32,418 nucleotides of DNA, from positions 1 through 32,418 of the forward strand of contig JAITCI010000001.1 of assembly GCA_031283155.1 (NCBI GenBank), given 5' to 3'. A program made the position numbers and the translations under genes. The stretch is from Spirochaetota bacterium. GTDB taxonomy: Bacteria; Spirochaetota; JAGLSM01; JAKPMW01. Below, one piece after another: positions 1 through 8,314 of the stretch. Below the pieces are notes generated by a model, which searched no databases, was not told the origin of the DNA, and worked only from the letters and a program-made list of their open reading frames with translations. Positions within the stretch are counted from its first letter, which is position 1; the number at the start of each line of letters is the position of its first letter.

Positions 1-561
1 CTCGTACCCGTAGTTACCCCTGTGTCGGTTATAATTATAAACGAAAGAGTGCAGTATTATGATATTGACGGCAAGCTCATTACCGAGAGCATAGTGGACT
101 ATTCAAAAAGAAATATTCTGGGCGAATACGCCACCCTGGATGATTTTTTACGGGAGTGGAACGCGACCGCGCGCAAGCAGGCCATCGCAGACGCGCTGAA
201 AGGGCGCGGCGTTTTGCTTGGGGAATTGCGCCAACTGGCGGGCAATCCCGATCTGGACGATTTTGATCTGATATGCCATTATGCCTTTGACCGAAAGCCG
301 CTCACGAAGGCCGAGCGCGCCGCCCATGTCCGCGCGGGCGGTTATTTAAGCCGGTATGAAGGTACCGCCCGGGAAGTCTTGTCCGCCCTGATCGATAAAT
401 ATGCCGACAATGGCATAGCCGATCTGGAAAAGATGGAAACTCTGAAAGCATACCCGCTCCGCGAATATGGTATGCCGGAAAAAATATTCGGCGCGTTCGG
501 CGGGAAGCAGGAATATCTCGACGCGGTGAAGGCATTGCAGGATGCAATCTACGCAGCCTAG
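1..561 (+). CDS. hsdR: Type I restriction enzyme, R subunit (HsdR), C-terminal end only
   Basis: The frame is open from the first base, so the gene starts outside the window; about 186 residues are visible and end at TAG 559-561. No helicase or nuclease motifs are in this part. What is visible is the helical C-terminal region typical of EcoEI-type HsdR subunits, with a segment like YATLDDFLREWN and a charged helical tail. In type I systems this region docks the ATP-driven translocating endonuclease onto the HsdM/HsdS methylase core. The assignment rests on this resemblance together with position: hsdM begins 20 bp downstream and hsdS follows. Whether the missing N-terminal part is intact cannot be judged here. 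Confidence 0.85.
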   Translation, partial: LVPVVTPVSVIIINERVQYYDIDGKLITESIVDYSKRNILGEYATLDDFLREWNATARKQAIADALKGRGVLLGELRQLAGNPDLDDFDLICHYAFDRKPLTKAERAAHVRAGGYLSRYEGTAREVLSALIDKYADNGIADLEKMETLKAYPLREYGMPEKIFGAFGGKQEYLDAVKALQDAIYAA

Positions 562-581
562 TACATGATGGGGATTATGGC

Positions 582-2051
582 ATGAGCCTGAATAATTTTG
601 TGAAACGGCTACAGGACGTTATGCGCAACGACGCAGGTATAAACGGCGACGCGCAGCGCATTGAGCAGATGGCCTGGATATTATTCCTGAAGGTATACGA
701 CGCGAAGGAACAGGAATGGGCAGGGCTTGAGGATAATTACCGATCCATTATCCCCGATACATACCGCTGGAGCAATTGGGCGACCGACCATAAGGACGGC
801 GCGGCGCTTACCGGCGATGCGCTGCTCGATTTTGTAAATAATGCGTTATTCCCTGCGCTGAAAAATCTGGAAATGGATGAGAATACGCCTATGCGCCGGA
901 TAATCGTCCGGGCGGCGTTTGAGGACAACAACAACTACATGAAGGACGGTATCCTGCTGCGCCAGGTTGTGAATATTATCGACGAGCTTGACTTTGGCGA
1001 GTACCATGCGCTCCACGCCTTTGGCGAGATATATGAGACCATCCTGCGCAGTCTCCAGAGCGCGGGCAACGCCGGCGAGTTTTATACGCCGCGCGCCGTT
1101 ACCGATTTTATGGCGCGCATGGTTTTGCCGAAGATCGGCGAGAAAATAGCGGACTTTGCCTGCGGGACGGGCGGATTTTTAATATCCGCGCTTTCGCTGC
1201 TGGACGCGCAGCAAAAATCGGCGGCCGACAGGGATGCATTCAACAACGCCATATACGGCGTGGAAAAAAAGGCGCTGCCGCACCTCTTATGCGTGACCAA
1301 TATGCTTTTGCATGATATCGACAACCCCGTTATCATACACGGCAATTCGCTGGAGAAGAACGTCCGCGATTATAATGACAGCGACTGCTTTGACGTGGTG
1401 CTGATGAACCCCCCGTATGGCGGCAGCGAAAAGAACGCCGTCAAAAATAATTTTCCGCCCGACCTGCGCTCCAGCGAAACCGCCGACCTGTTTATGGCGG
1501 TGATCATGCACCGCCTGAAAAAAAACGGCCGCGCGGCTGTGATCATCCCCGATGGTTTTTTGTTTGGCACGGACAGCGCCAAGACTGCCATTAAAAAAAA
1601 ATTGCTTGAGGAATTTAATGTACATACCGTTGTGCGTATGCCGCGCAGCGTGTTTTCGCCCTATACCAGCATTACCACAAATATTTTGTTTTTTGATCGC
1701 GCCGGTTCTGCGGCGGAAACATGGTTTTACAGGCTGGATATGCCGGAGGGATGCAGGCATTTTTCCAAAACAAAGCCCATGCGCCCGGAGCATTTCGCGC
1801 CCGCTGCGGAATGGTGGAATAACCGCGTTGAGATTACGCTGGATGGGTTTGACAAGGCAAAAAAATATACGGCGGAGGAGCTTGCCGCGCGAGGCTACAA
1901 TCTTGATGTATGTGGATATCCGCATGAGGAGGAAGAGATCCTCCCGCCGCGCGAACTCATGCGGCAGTACCGCGAAAAACGCGCGGAGTATACAGCCCGG
2001 CTTGATCGCGTCCTTGCCGAGATTGCAGCCATTTTGGATGGAGAGCCATGA
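582..2051 (+). CDS. hsdM: Type I restriction-modification methyltransferase subunit HsdM
   Basis: A 489-aa N6-adenine DNA methyltransferase. It opens with the helical HsdM N-terminal domain (FVKRLQDVMRNDAGINGDAQRIEQMAWILFL region, about residues 5-35) and continues with the family signature GEFYTPRAV near residue 167, the SAM-binding motif FACGTGG at 192-198 and the catalytic NPPY at 276-279. Length is normal for the family. The ATG at 582 has a G-rich ribosome-binding site (GGGG, 570-573). It ends in ATGA, overlapping the hsdS start by four bases, which implies translational coupling. It would methylate adenine in the sequence specified by HsdS and form the core of the R2M2S complex. Confidence 0.95.
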   Translation: MSLNNFVKRLQDVMRNDAGINGDAQRIEQMAWILFLKVYDAKEQEWAGLEDNYRSIIPDTYRWSNWATDHKDGAALTGDALLDFVNNALFPALKNLEMDENTPMRRIIVRAAFEDNNNYMKDGILLRQVVNIIDELDFGEYHALHAFGEIYETILRSLQSAGNAGEFYTPRAVTDFMARMVLPKIGEKIADFACGTGGFLISALSLLDAQQKSAADRDAFNNAIYGVEKKALPHLLCVTNMLLHDIDNPVIIHGNSLEKNVRDYNDSDCFDVVLMNPPYGGSEKNAVKNNFPPDLRSSETADLFMAVIMHRLKKNGRAAVIIPDGFLFGTDSAKTAIKKKLLEEFNVHTVVRMPRSVFSPYTSITTNILFFDRAGSAAETWFYRLDMPEGCRHFSKTKPMRPEHFAPAAEWWNNRVEITLDGFDKAKKYTAEELAARGYNLDVCGYPHEEEEILPPRELMRQYREKRAEYTARLDRVLAEIAAILDGEP

Positions 2052-3658
2052 CGCAGCTCAAAAAGTCCATCCTACAGGCGGCGGTGCAGGGCAAGCTCAT
2101 TTCCCAGGATCCTGCCGACGAACCCGCCTCCGCGCTGCTGGTGCGCATCCGCGCCGAAAGGAAGAAGTTCGAGAAAACGGGCAAGATAAAAAAAGATCCG
2201 AAGGCGACGATTATTTACCGCGCTCCCCGGGATGGCGAAGATGCGCCGCATACGTTTTATGAGCGGCTGGCCAATGGCACGGTGCGCGATATAACGGAGG
2301 AGATACCGTTTGCGATACCGGAGAGCTGGGAGTGGGCGCGGTTGAAATCGCTATGTACGAAGATAGGGTCAGGCAGTACCCCTACCGGCGGCAGGACAGT
2401 TTATAAAAACAGTGGCATAAAATTCATACGCTCCCAGAATGTTTATAATGATGGGTTGCTTCTTGATAACGTGGCATATATTCCGGAGTCCATCAATCAA
2501 CGACGGCTTGGGAGTTTTGTTTATGCCAATGATATTTTGCTTAACATAACCGGAGCGTCTATCGGGAGATGCGCGATAGTTCCGGACAATTTTGGCGGGG
2601 CAAACATCAATCAGCATGTCATGATCATTCGCCTGTGCGATCCGGGCATAAACTCTTTGATCCATGCGGTTCTTATTTCGGGTTATATTCAGAATTTGAT
2701 AATGGGTGTACAAGTAGGCGTTTCCCGTGAAGGCTTAAGCGCCACGAAATTGATGGAATTTCTTATCCCCCTCCCGCCGCTGGCCGAGCAGCATCGCATT
2801 GTCGCGCGTCTGAAAGAGTTGCTTGCGCGCGCTGCCGTTTGCGACGCCGCCGAAAAAAAATTAACCGCGCTCGACGCCGCTTTTCCCGCGCGGCTCAAAA
2901 AATCCATCCTACGGGCGGCGGTGCAGGGCAAGCTCATTTCCCAGGATCCTGCCGACGAACCCGCCTCTGCGCTGCTGGTGCGTATCCGCGCCGAAAGAAA
3001 GAAGCTCGAAAAAACGGGCAAGATAAAAAAAGATCCGAAGGCGACGATTATTTACCGCGCTCCTCGGGATGGCGAAGATGCGCCGCATACGTTTTATGAG
3101 CGGCTGGCCAATGGCACGGTGCGCGATATAACGGACGAGATACCGTTTGCGATACCGGAGAGCTGGGAGTGGGCGCGGCTGGGAGATGTTTTTAATGTCA
3201 TAATGGGGCAATCGCCAGATGGGAAGAGTGTAAGTGAGTCCATGCACGGAATAGAGTTCCATCAGGGGAAAGTTTTTTTTGGTACCTCTATTATTGCGAA
3301 ATCTAACCAAACCACCGCAGAACCGACGAAAATAGCTCCCGCTGGAAGTGTTTTGCTGTGTGTCCGCGCGCCTGTTGGCAAGGTGAATATGACAGATAGA
3401 GAATTGTGCATAGGTCGTGGATTGTGCGCCATACAGCCATTAGCAGGAATATCAGTTAATTTTATTTTTCGACTGTTAGAAGCCTATGAAAATATTTTTA
3501 TTAAACAGGCTACTGGTACGACTTTTATCGCAGTAACAGGCGAAGTTGTAAAAAAACAATTATTTCCTCTCCCGCCGCTGGCCGAGCAGCATCGTATTGT
3601 GCAGCGCATAGAGGAGCTGCTTGCGCGCGTACATACCCTCGACGTCGGCAAAACCTGA
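2048..3658 (+). CDS. hsdS: Type I restriction-modification specificity subunit HsdS
   Basis: A 536-aa specificity subunit with two target-recognition domains. The order is: conserved segment (residues about 4-98), TRD1 (about 99-260, ending in the usual PLPPLAEQHRIV motif), a coiled linker, a second copy of the conserved segment (about 283-377), TRD2, and a second PLPPLAEQHRIV motif near the end. The two conserved segments are almost identical at both DNA and protein level (837-bp, in-frame offset), much closer than is needed for function. The TRDs differ, so each should read a different half-site. Start overlaps the hsdM stop (ATGA). The near-identical repeats could recombine and delete 279 codons without a frameshift, leaving a one-TRD protein. 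No inverted hsdS partner is seen in the window. Confidence 0.95.
   Translation: MTQLKKSILQAAVQGKLISQDPADEPASALLVRIRAERKKFEKTGKIKKDPKATIIYRAPRDGEDAPHTFYERLANGTVRDITEEIPFAIPESWEWARLKSLCTKIGSGSTPTGGRTVYKNSGIKFIRSQNVYNDGLLLDNVAYIPESINQRRLGSFVYANDILLNITGASIGRCAIVPDNFGGANINQHVMIIRLCDPGINSLIHAVLISGYIQNLIMGVQVGVSREGLSATKLMEFLIPLPPLAEQHRIVARLKELLARAAVCDAAEKKLTALDAAFPARLKKSILRAAVQGKLISQDPADEPASALLVRIRAERKKLEKTGKIKKDPKATIIYRAPRDGEDAPHTFYERLANGTVRDITDEIPFAIPESWEWARLGDVFNVIMGQSPDGKSVSESMHGIEFHQGKVFFGTSIIAKSNQTTAEPTKIAPAGSVLLCVRAPVGKVNMTDRELCIGRGLCAIQPLAGISVNFIFRLLEAYENIFIKQATGTTFIAVTGEVVKKQLFPLPPLAEQHRIVQRIEELLARVHTLDVGKT
2056..2341 (+). repeat. Direct repeat copy 1 inside hsdS
   Basis: A 286-bp segment nearly identical to 2893-3178, with only scattered single-base differences (for example a cag/cgg and an aag-ttc/aag-ctc change). 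It encodes the N-terminal conserved segment of HsdS. Confidence 0.95.
2893..3178 (+). repeat. Direct repeat copy 2 inside hsdS
   Basis: Second copy of the hsdS repeat, exactly 837 bp downstream of copy 1 and in the same reading frame. It precedes TRD2. High identity suggests recent duplication or ongoing gene conversion between the copies. Confidence 0.95.
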
Positions 3659-3800
3659 CCGTACACACGTCCGCACTCATTCCGCAGAACACTTGGTTTT
3701 GCGAAAATTTATTGTACGCGACGGGGGGGAAGCCAGGACGATTAGCTCTGGGCGGGGCTATGCGTTTTTATAGTAAATACCTTCGCTTGCGAGCGGCTGC

Positions 3801-3838
3801 GTATGCTACAATTAAGGCAAACCATTGAGGATGGGATA
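3801..3838 (+). promoter_or_regulatory. Possible extended -10 promoter and RBS for the AlbA_2 gene
   Basis: An extended -10 (TGCTACAAT, 3804-3812) lies 30 bp before the ATG at 3843, and a GAGGATGGG Shine-Dalgarno-like stretch follows. There is no good -35 at standard spacing. The gene is separated from hsdS by 184 bp, so its own promoter is plausible. Confidence 0.35.
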
Positions 3839-3842
3839 GACG

Positions 3843-5054
3843 ATGAACGATTTGGACGTCATTCTCAGCGAAGGCGAAAGTCATACGGTTGAATTCAAGG
3901 AATCGCCGGATAAATCGCTTGCCTCCGAGGTGTGCGCTTTTGCCAATGCGTCGGGCGGCAGGATTTTTATTGGCATAAATGATAAGGGCGAAATTACAGG
4001 TACGGATACGAGTAATTCTGCCCGCTCGCGCATTCAGGATACCATCAACAAAATAGAGCCGCGCCTGTATGTGAAAATTGAAATTATACACAATATCATG
4101 GTGATAGTAGTTCCCGAAGGAAAGCATAAGCCATACTCATGCGCCAGGGGCTTTTATTTGCGCTCCGGACCCAATTCGCAAAAACTGGAGCGCGATAACA
4201 TTATTGAATTTTTCCAGAGCGAAGGGTGTGTCCGGTATGATGAAATCATTCGCGATGATTTACCCATCACCGAGCGGTTTAATGAAGCGGCATACAAGCG
4301 ATATATTAAGCTTGCCAAGATCAGCGACGTGCTGGATAAGCAATCCATTTTGAAAGCTTTAAATTGCGCGGGCATGGCAGACGGCGGGCTGTATTTCACC
4401 AACGTCGGCGCGTTGTTTTTCAGAGCAAATGATGAGGACGTTGTATTCCGTCACGCGGGGATTGTCTGCGCTTTGTACAAAGGCGCGGATAAGGCATATA
4501 TACTGGACGCCAAGGAACTGAATGGAGATATTGTCAGCAATATTGATGACGCGATGGTGTTTCTTAAAAAGCATCTTCGCATGGGGTATAAAATTGAAGA
4601 ATTGCGGCGTGAAAATCACCTCGAACTGCCAGAGGATGCACTTCGCGAGGCCATTGTCAACGCTGTGTGCCACAGAGATTATTTTGAGAAGGGCGCGCGG
4701 GTCATGGTTGAAATTTTTGATGATCGGGTGGACATCATAAGTCCCGGCGGAGTTTGCAAAGGTATCACCCGCGCAAATTTCGGAACAGTCAGCATCACCC
4801 GCAATTCTTTTCTGGCCAGTATGCTCTACAGAATCGGGTATATCGAACAAATGGGGACGGGCGTTATGCGGATGAAAAACGCCGCGAAGGAAGCCAAGGT
4901 ACCTGAGCCTGAGTTTGAATTTTCGGGATTTTTCAAAGTTACGTTCAATAGAATCGCGGAAAAACCTATCGACCGCCAAGCGGTCGCCGAGCGGTCGCCA
5001 AGCGGTCGCCAAGCGGTCGCCAAGCGGTCGTCTATCGGTCGCAAGCGCGGATGA
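3843..5054 (+). CDS. AlbA_2-domain (RecG-like/DUF4) ATP-binding regulator, present reading frame
   Basis: A 403-aa protein of the AlbA_2 family, often annotated as a putative transcriptional regulator or 'divergent AAA-4' protein. The N-terminal AlbA_2 domain (about residues 1-110) has the typical GESHTVEFKES start and FANASGGRIFIGINDKGEITG. A C-terminal GHKL-like region (about 260-360) shows LREAIVNAVCHRDY, VDIISPGG and the EQMGTGVMRM motif. The family normally ends in a winged helix, but here the frame runs through an 11-bp tandem repeat into an arginine-rich tail and stops at 5054. The missing winged helix is encoded immediately downstream in the +1 frame (to 5241). Biological role is uncertain: such genes are common in defence and mobile regions. 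The ATG at 3843 has a GAGGATGGG ribosome-binding site. Confidence 0.85.
   Translation: MNDLDVILSEGESHTVEFKESPDKSLASEVCAFANASGGRIFIGINDKGEITGTDTSNSARSRIQDTINKIEPRLYVKIEIIHNIMVIVVPEGKHKPYSCARGFYLRSGPNSQKLERDNIIEFFQSEGCVRYDEIIRDDLPITERFNEAAYKRYIKLAKISDVLDKQSILKALNCAGMADGGLYFTNVGALFFRANDEDVVFRHAGIVCALYKGADKAYILDAKELNGDIVSNIDDAMVFLKKHLRMGYKIEELRRENHLELPEDALREAIVNAVCHRDYFEKGARVMVEIFDDRVDIISPGGVCKGITRANFGTVSITRNSFLASMLYRIGYIEQMGTGVMRMKNAAKEAKVPEPEFEFSGFFKVTFNRIAEKPIDRQAVAERSPSGRQAVAKRSSIGRKRG
4981..5045 (+). repeat. 11-bp tandem repeat (unit CGGTCGCCAAG) in coding sequence
   Basis: Four near-perfect units run from 4981 to 5024 (first CGGTCGCCGAG, then three CGGTCGCCAAG), followed by a diverged unit (5025-5035) and a 10-bp partial; a partial unit also precedes. 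Because 11 is not a multiple of three, gain of one unit or loss of two moves the downstream winged-helix codons into the AlbA_2 frame. All three frames are open through the array. Confidence 0.95.
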
Positions 5055-5241
5055 GACTGCTGATAGAAAGCGTATTGTCATTGCGTATCTTGAAAAACAC
5101 AACCGGGCGAAAATGTCTGATCTCAAAAAAATCCTGGGGCTCAGCGATGGCCGTGTCCGCGCGTTTCTGCGCGGGATGACGAACGATGGACTCATCAAAA
5201 AAGTGGGCGATAATCGCTATACGTATTATGTGTTACCATAA
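5046..5241 (+). CDS. Out-of-frame winged-helix C-terminus of the AlbA_2 regulator
   Basis: This +1-frame segment encodes about 60 residues of a winged helix-turn-helix: RKRIVIAYLEKHNRAKMSD, then KKILGLSDGRVRAFLRGM as the recognition region, then a DGLIKKVGDNRYTYYVLP wing. It is the expected C-terminal domain of AlbA_2/RecG-like regulators, has no ribosome-binding site or convincing start of its own, and joins the upstream gene through the 11-bp repeat. It is therefore best read as the off-phase end of the same gene (full length would be about 465 residues). A sequencing or assembly error in the repeat, or a true loss-of-function frameshift, are the alternatives. Confidence 0.75.
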
Positions 5242-5250
5242 CGGAGCTAT

Positions 5251-6477
5251 ATGAAAAAATCATTCGGCCTGCTGGGCGAAAAACTCGGACATAGCTTCTC
5301 GCCGCTGATACACAGTTTTCTCGGGGACTATGATTACGCATTGTACGAGATAGCGCCCGATGATCTCGCTTCCTTCATGGCCGCGAAGCGCTTCGACGGC
5401 ATCAATGTCACCATCCCCTACAAGCAGGCGGTGCTGCCGTATTGCGCAACGCTTTCGGACGAGGCGCGGATGATCGGCAGCGTGAACACGATCATACAGG
5501 ATGCGCATGGCGAGTTGCATGGGCATAACACCGACGCGCATGGGTTTCGCGTGATGCTCGCGCGCGCGCGGATCGATCCCTGCGGAAAAAAGGCGCTGGT
5601 GCTGGGCGACGGCGGATCCGCGCTGGCCGTGCGGGCAGCGCTTACGGGGCAGGGCGCGTCTGCGATCATAACCATCTCGCGGCGGGGCGGGAACCACTAC
5701 GGCAATATCGCGCGGCACCACGACGCCGCGATCATCATCAATACCACCCCTGTCGGTATGTATCCCCATACCGACGCGAGCCCCATAGGTCTCGCCGGAT
5801 TTTCGGGACTGGAAGGAATCGCCGATCTGATCTATAATCCGATGCGGACGCGCCTCCTGCTCGAGGCCGAACAGTTGGGTATCCCGCGCACCGGCGGTCT
5901 TGCGATGCTGGTCGCCCAGGCGGAGATGGCAAGCCGTTTGTTTACGCATGGAGCGGCGCGCCCGGAGCTTGTGGATACGATCCACGACGCGATCCTGAAG
6001 AGGACGCGCAATATCGCGCTGATCGGTATGCCCGGCTGCGGAAAGAGCATGACAGGCGCGATGCTTGCCGAAGAAACGGGGCGCCCCTTTGTGGATATCG
6101 ACCAGCGGATTACAGCGCTTGCGGGAAAGAGCATCCCCGCGATATTCGACGAGGATGGCGAAGAAGCCTTCCGGCAGTTGGAAACGCGCGCGCTTCGCGA
6201 AGAGGCGAAAAAAAGCGGCATGGTGATCGCGACCGGCGGCGGCGTTGTTACGCGCCCCGAGAATCTCGATCTCCTGCGGCAAAACAGCCTGATCGTATAC
6301 CTCGAGTGCGAAACAGGCAGCCTGAGTACCGACGGCCGTCCGCTCTCGCGGCGCGTGGGGATACCCGCCCTCGCGAAGCAGCGGCTCCCCCTCTACCGGG
6401 CATGGAGCGACTATACCATTCCGGTGGGATTGAACGAAGAGCATGCGATAAGAAAAATTCTGGAGGTAATTATATGA
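5251..6477 (+). CDS. aroE-aroK: Bifunctional shikimate 5-dehydrogenase / shikimate kinase
   Basis: A 408-aa fusion of two consecutive shikimate-pathway enzymes. Residues 1-250 are AroE (3-dehydroshikimate to shikimate, NADPH): substrate-binding SFSPLIH at 15-21, NVTIPYK with the catalytic lysine at 58, and HNTD with Asp95, followed by a Rossmann segment (VLGDGGSALAV). Residues about 253-408 are AroK: Walker A GMPGCGKS at 259-266, DID after the first helix for metal/shikimate, the ATGGGVV shikimate loop, and a short lid around DGRPLSRR. The lid region is compact compared with usual kinases, and the kinase is near the lower size limit. ATG 5251 follows a CGGAG ribosome-binding site; the end overlaps aroQ by ATGA. 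Cytosolic, aromatic amino acid and chorismate synthesis. Confidence 0.95.
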   Translation: MKKSFGLLGEKLGHSFSPLIHSFLGDYDYALYEIAPDDLASFMAAKRFDGINVTIPYKQAVLPYCATLSDEARMIGSVNTIIQDAHGELHGHNTDAHGFRVMLARARIDPCGKKALVLGDGGSALAVRAALTGQGASAIITISRRGGNHYGNIARHHDAAIIINTTPVGMYPHTDASPIGLAGFSGLEGIADLIYNPMRTRLLLEAEQLGIPRTGGLAMLVAQAEMASRLFTHGAARPELVDTIHDAILKRTRNIALIGMPGCGKSMTGAMLAEETGRPFVDIDQRITALAGKSIPAIFDEDGEEAFRQLETRALREEAKKSGMVIATGGGVVTRPENLDLLRQNSLIVYLECETGSLSTDGRPLSRRVGIPALAKQRLPLYRAWSDYTIPVGLNEEHAIRKILEVII

Positions 6478-6908
6478 AAATACTCGTGATCAACGGCCCG
6501 AATGTAAATATGCTCGGCCTCCGCGAGCCGGAGATATACGGCAGGAAGGATTTCGCGGCGCTGCTCGAATACATTCAGGAAATATGCGCGGAGTCGGGCG
6601 TCGAAGCGGAGTGCATGCAGTCCAACCATGAGGGCGCGATAGTCGACGCAATCCAGGCCGCCTACGGGCGCTTTGACGGCATCGTGATTAACCCGGCGGC
6701 CTACACCCACACCAGCATCGCCATCCTCGATGCATTGAAAGCGGTCGGGCTTCCGGCAGTCGAGGTACACCTCTCCAACATCCGCGAGCGCGAAGCCTTC
6801 CGCCATATCTCCTACGCGGCGCAGGCCTGCGAGAAAACCTTCGCGGGCATGGGCTTCCATGGCTACGCCGAGGCGATACGCTATCTTGCGGGGAAGTTAC
6901 GGCACTGA
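6474..6908 (+). CDS. aroQ: 3-dehydroquinate dehydratase, type II
   Basis: A 144-aa type II dehydroquinase (3-dehydroquinate to 3-dehydroshikimate), normal length. Family motifs are present in order: NGPNVNMLGLREPEIYG with the catalytic Tyr in YG, QSNHEGAIVDAIQ, INPAAYTHTSIAI and VHLSNIREREAFRHIS. The ATG at 6474 overlaps the aroE-aroK stop by four bases and has GGAGG nine bases upstream. The enzyme acts just before the AroE step encoded by the preceding gene, so the two genes make three successive shikimate-pathway activities. The same frame extends upstream inside aroK but that part is not coding. Confidence 0.95.
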   Translation: MKILVINGPNVNMLGLREPEIYGRKDFAALLEYIQEICAESGVEAECMQSNHEGAIVDAIQAAYGRFDGIVINPAAYTHTSIAILDALKAVGLPAVEVHLSNIREREAFRHISYAAQACEKTFAGMGFHGYAEAIRYLAGKLRH

Positions 6909-6939
6909 CGTATCTGCGCCGCGATGTGCATTTCACCTG

Positions 6940-7385
6940 TCATTGCGCCGCGAGTTGTATTCCACCTGTCATTGCGAGCGTAGCGAAGCAATCCAGGCTG
7001 TACATATGTTGCAGTGGATTGCTTCGAGAAACTGCGTTTCTCTCGCAGTGACTAAAGCGAGGGGAAGAGCCGCGATTTGCTGACTGGGTGGGCATGAGGC
7101 TGTATTTTGTTTTGGGAACGGTTATTGCATACGGGATGGAATGAGCAGAGACCGCTATTATCTGTTTGGCGCTCTGCCGTTTACCGGAAGAACCGAAGCA
7201 CCCACCTCCGAAGAGCCGTTCCGCCGCGAAGTAAAAACAAAGCAAAGATTTTGGCCACGAAATTCACGAATAAAGACCAGAATAAAAACTGGAAAAATTC
7301 CTGGGGTAAGTCCATTCGTGGCTCAATCCTTTTTAAAAAGCGAACCCACCGCACACCCCGCGCCTTTCTATAGTACGTAATACCT
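6940..7385. repeat. Intergenic repeat cluster: palindromic TCATTGCGAG repeat and dispersed element
   Basis: No gene is supported here. A long imperfect inverted repeat spans 6968-7052 (GTCATTGCGAG left, CTCGCAGTGAC right, with GAAGCAATCCA/TGGATTGCTTC inside) and has a nested GAGAAAC-TGC-GTTTCTC hairpin; this is the interspersed palindrome type seen in many bacterial chromosomes. Just upstream CACCTGTCATTGCG occurs twice in tandem (6943-6975). From about 7105 to 7230 the sequence resembles 29866-29980 (shared GGGAAC.GTT.TTGCATAC, GGCGCTCTGCCG and ACCTCCGAAGA.GCCGTTCC). A GCCACGAA/TTCGTGGC inverted pair sits at 7254-7261 and 7315-7322. Confidence 0.8.
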
Positions 7386-7400
7386 ATGGAAAGGCCGCTT

Positions 7401-8267
7401 ATGGCATACGAGAAAGATTCCGGCAAACATGAGAAGCTGCTCTGGCATCAGGCGTTTTACGACGCCATCCGGCTTGAATTGTATGAGTATCGCGATGATC
7501 TCGAATACACATTTGAGCATCAGTTGACGTCAGAGCCAATGAGAATTGATGTGCTGATTGTCAAAAAGCGGAAAGATGTGATAATCGACAAAAGTATTGC
7601 CCGCATATTTCGCGGGCATAACATCATCGAATACAAAAGTCCGGGTGATTATTTCTCCGTGCGGGATTTTTTGCAGGTGTGCGCGTATGCGTGTAACTAT
7701 GCCGCGAATACCCCGGGCGTTGACTATTCTGATGTAAGTATCACCTTTGTGGGCAACAGGCATCCGCGTGTGCTGTTGCATTATCTTACAGAAGAGCGAA
7801 AATATACGGTAGCGCACCCCGCGCCCGGTATTTACCTGATTACGGGGGATTACCTCCCGATACAAATTCTTGAGTCTCCGCTTTTGCCGAAGAGCGAGAA
7901 CCTCTGGATCAGTTCGCTTTCAAAGAATTTGAGAGTGGATGCGGCAGGCGTTATACTGGAGAAGAGCAGGGACGATAAATTCAGGATGTATACAGGCGCT
8001 TATTTAGATATACTCATACGGGCAAACCCGAAGATATTTTTGGAGGCTAAAAATATGGCAAAGCGATTGCTGACGCGGGAAGAGGCGCTTACTGAAATAT
8101 TCCCGGAATTGCGCCAGGGCAGGGCAGAGGGCAGAGAAGAAGGCAAAGCGGAAACGGAAGAAAAAATCGCGCGTAACCTTCTTGCCGGAGGTATGTCTGT
8201 AGAGCAAGTGGCGCGCTTTACCGAACTGTCCGCCGCGCAGGTACAGACGTTGAAAAAGGGTACATAA
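7401..8267 (+). CDS. Rpn-like PD-(D/E)XK nuclease-fold protein
   Basis: A 288-aa protein of the Rpn/recombination-promoting-nuclease-like type. The N-terminal half carries a PD-(D/E)XK-like core: a conserved H-KLLWHQAFYDAIRLEL start, RIDVLIV as the acidic strand, then HNIIEYKSPGD, where E-x-K is the expected catalytic pair. The C-terminal quarter is a highly charged helix (RQGRAEGREEGKAETEEK) ending in a SMSVEQVARFTELSAAQVQTLKK-like small helical motif common in this group. I start at 7401 because GGAAAGG (7388-7394) is well placed for it; an ATG at 7386 would add five residues without a site. Members are often described as transposase-like or hypothetical; the actual substrate is unknown. 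It is monocistronic, flanked by repeats. Confidence 0.75.
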   Translation: MAYEKDSGKHEKLLWHQAFYDAIRLELYEYRDDLEYTFEHQLTSEPMRIDVLIVKKRKDVIIDKSIARIFRGHNIIEYKSPGDYFSVRDFLQVCAYACNYAANTPGVDYSDVSITFVGNRHPRVLLHYLTEERKYTVAHPAPGIYLITGDYLPIQILESPLLPKSENLWISSLSKNLRVDAAGVILEKSRDDKFRMYTGAYLDILIRANPKIFLEAKNMAKRLLTREEALTEIFPELRQGRAEGREEGKAETEEKIARNLLAGGMSVEQVARFTELSAAQVQTLKKGT

Positions 8268-8314
8268 ACGCAGGAAAAGTATCCGGAGCGCATCCCGCAG
8301 TTTCCGCGCATCTT

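Noticed and set aside
1552-2262. 236-codon plus-strand frame across hsdM and hsdS
   Set aside because: Overlaps both genes in another frame; the arginine-rich translation is typical of a shadow frame.
5260-6444. 394-codon open frame on the minus strand opposite aroE-aroK
   Set aside because: It is the antisense shadow of a GC-rich gene with clear motifs on the plus strand; no ribosome-binding site and no family resemblance.
7401-8267. Calling the Rpn-like gene an active transposase
   Set aside because: The fold is nuclease-like, but no terminal inverted repeats or target duplications bracket it.
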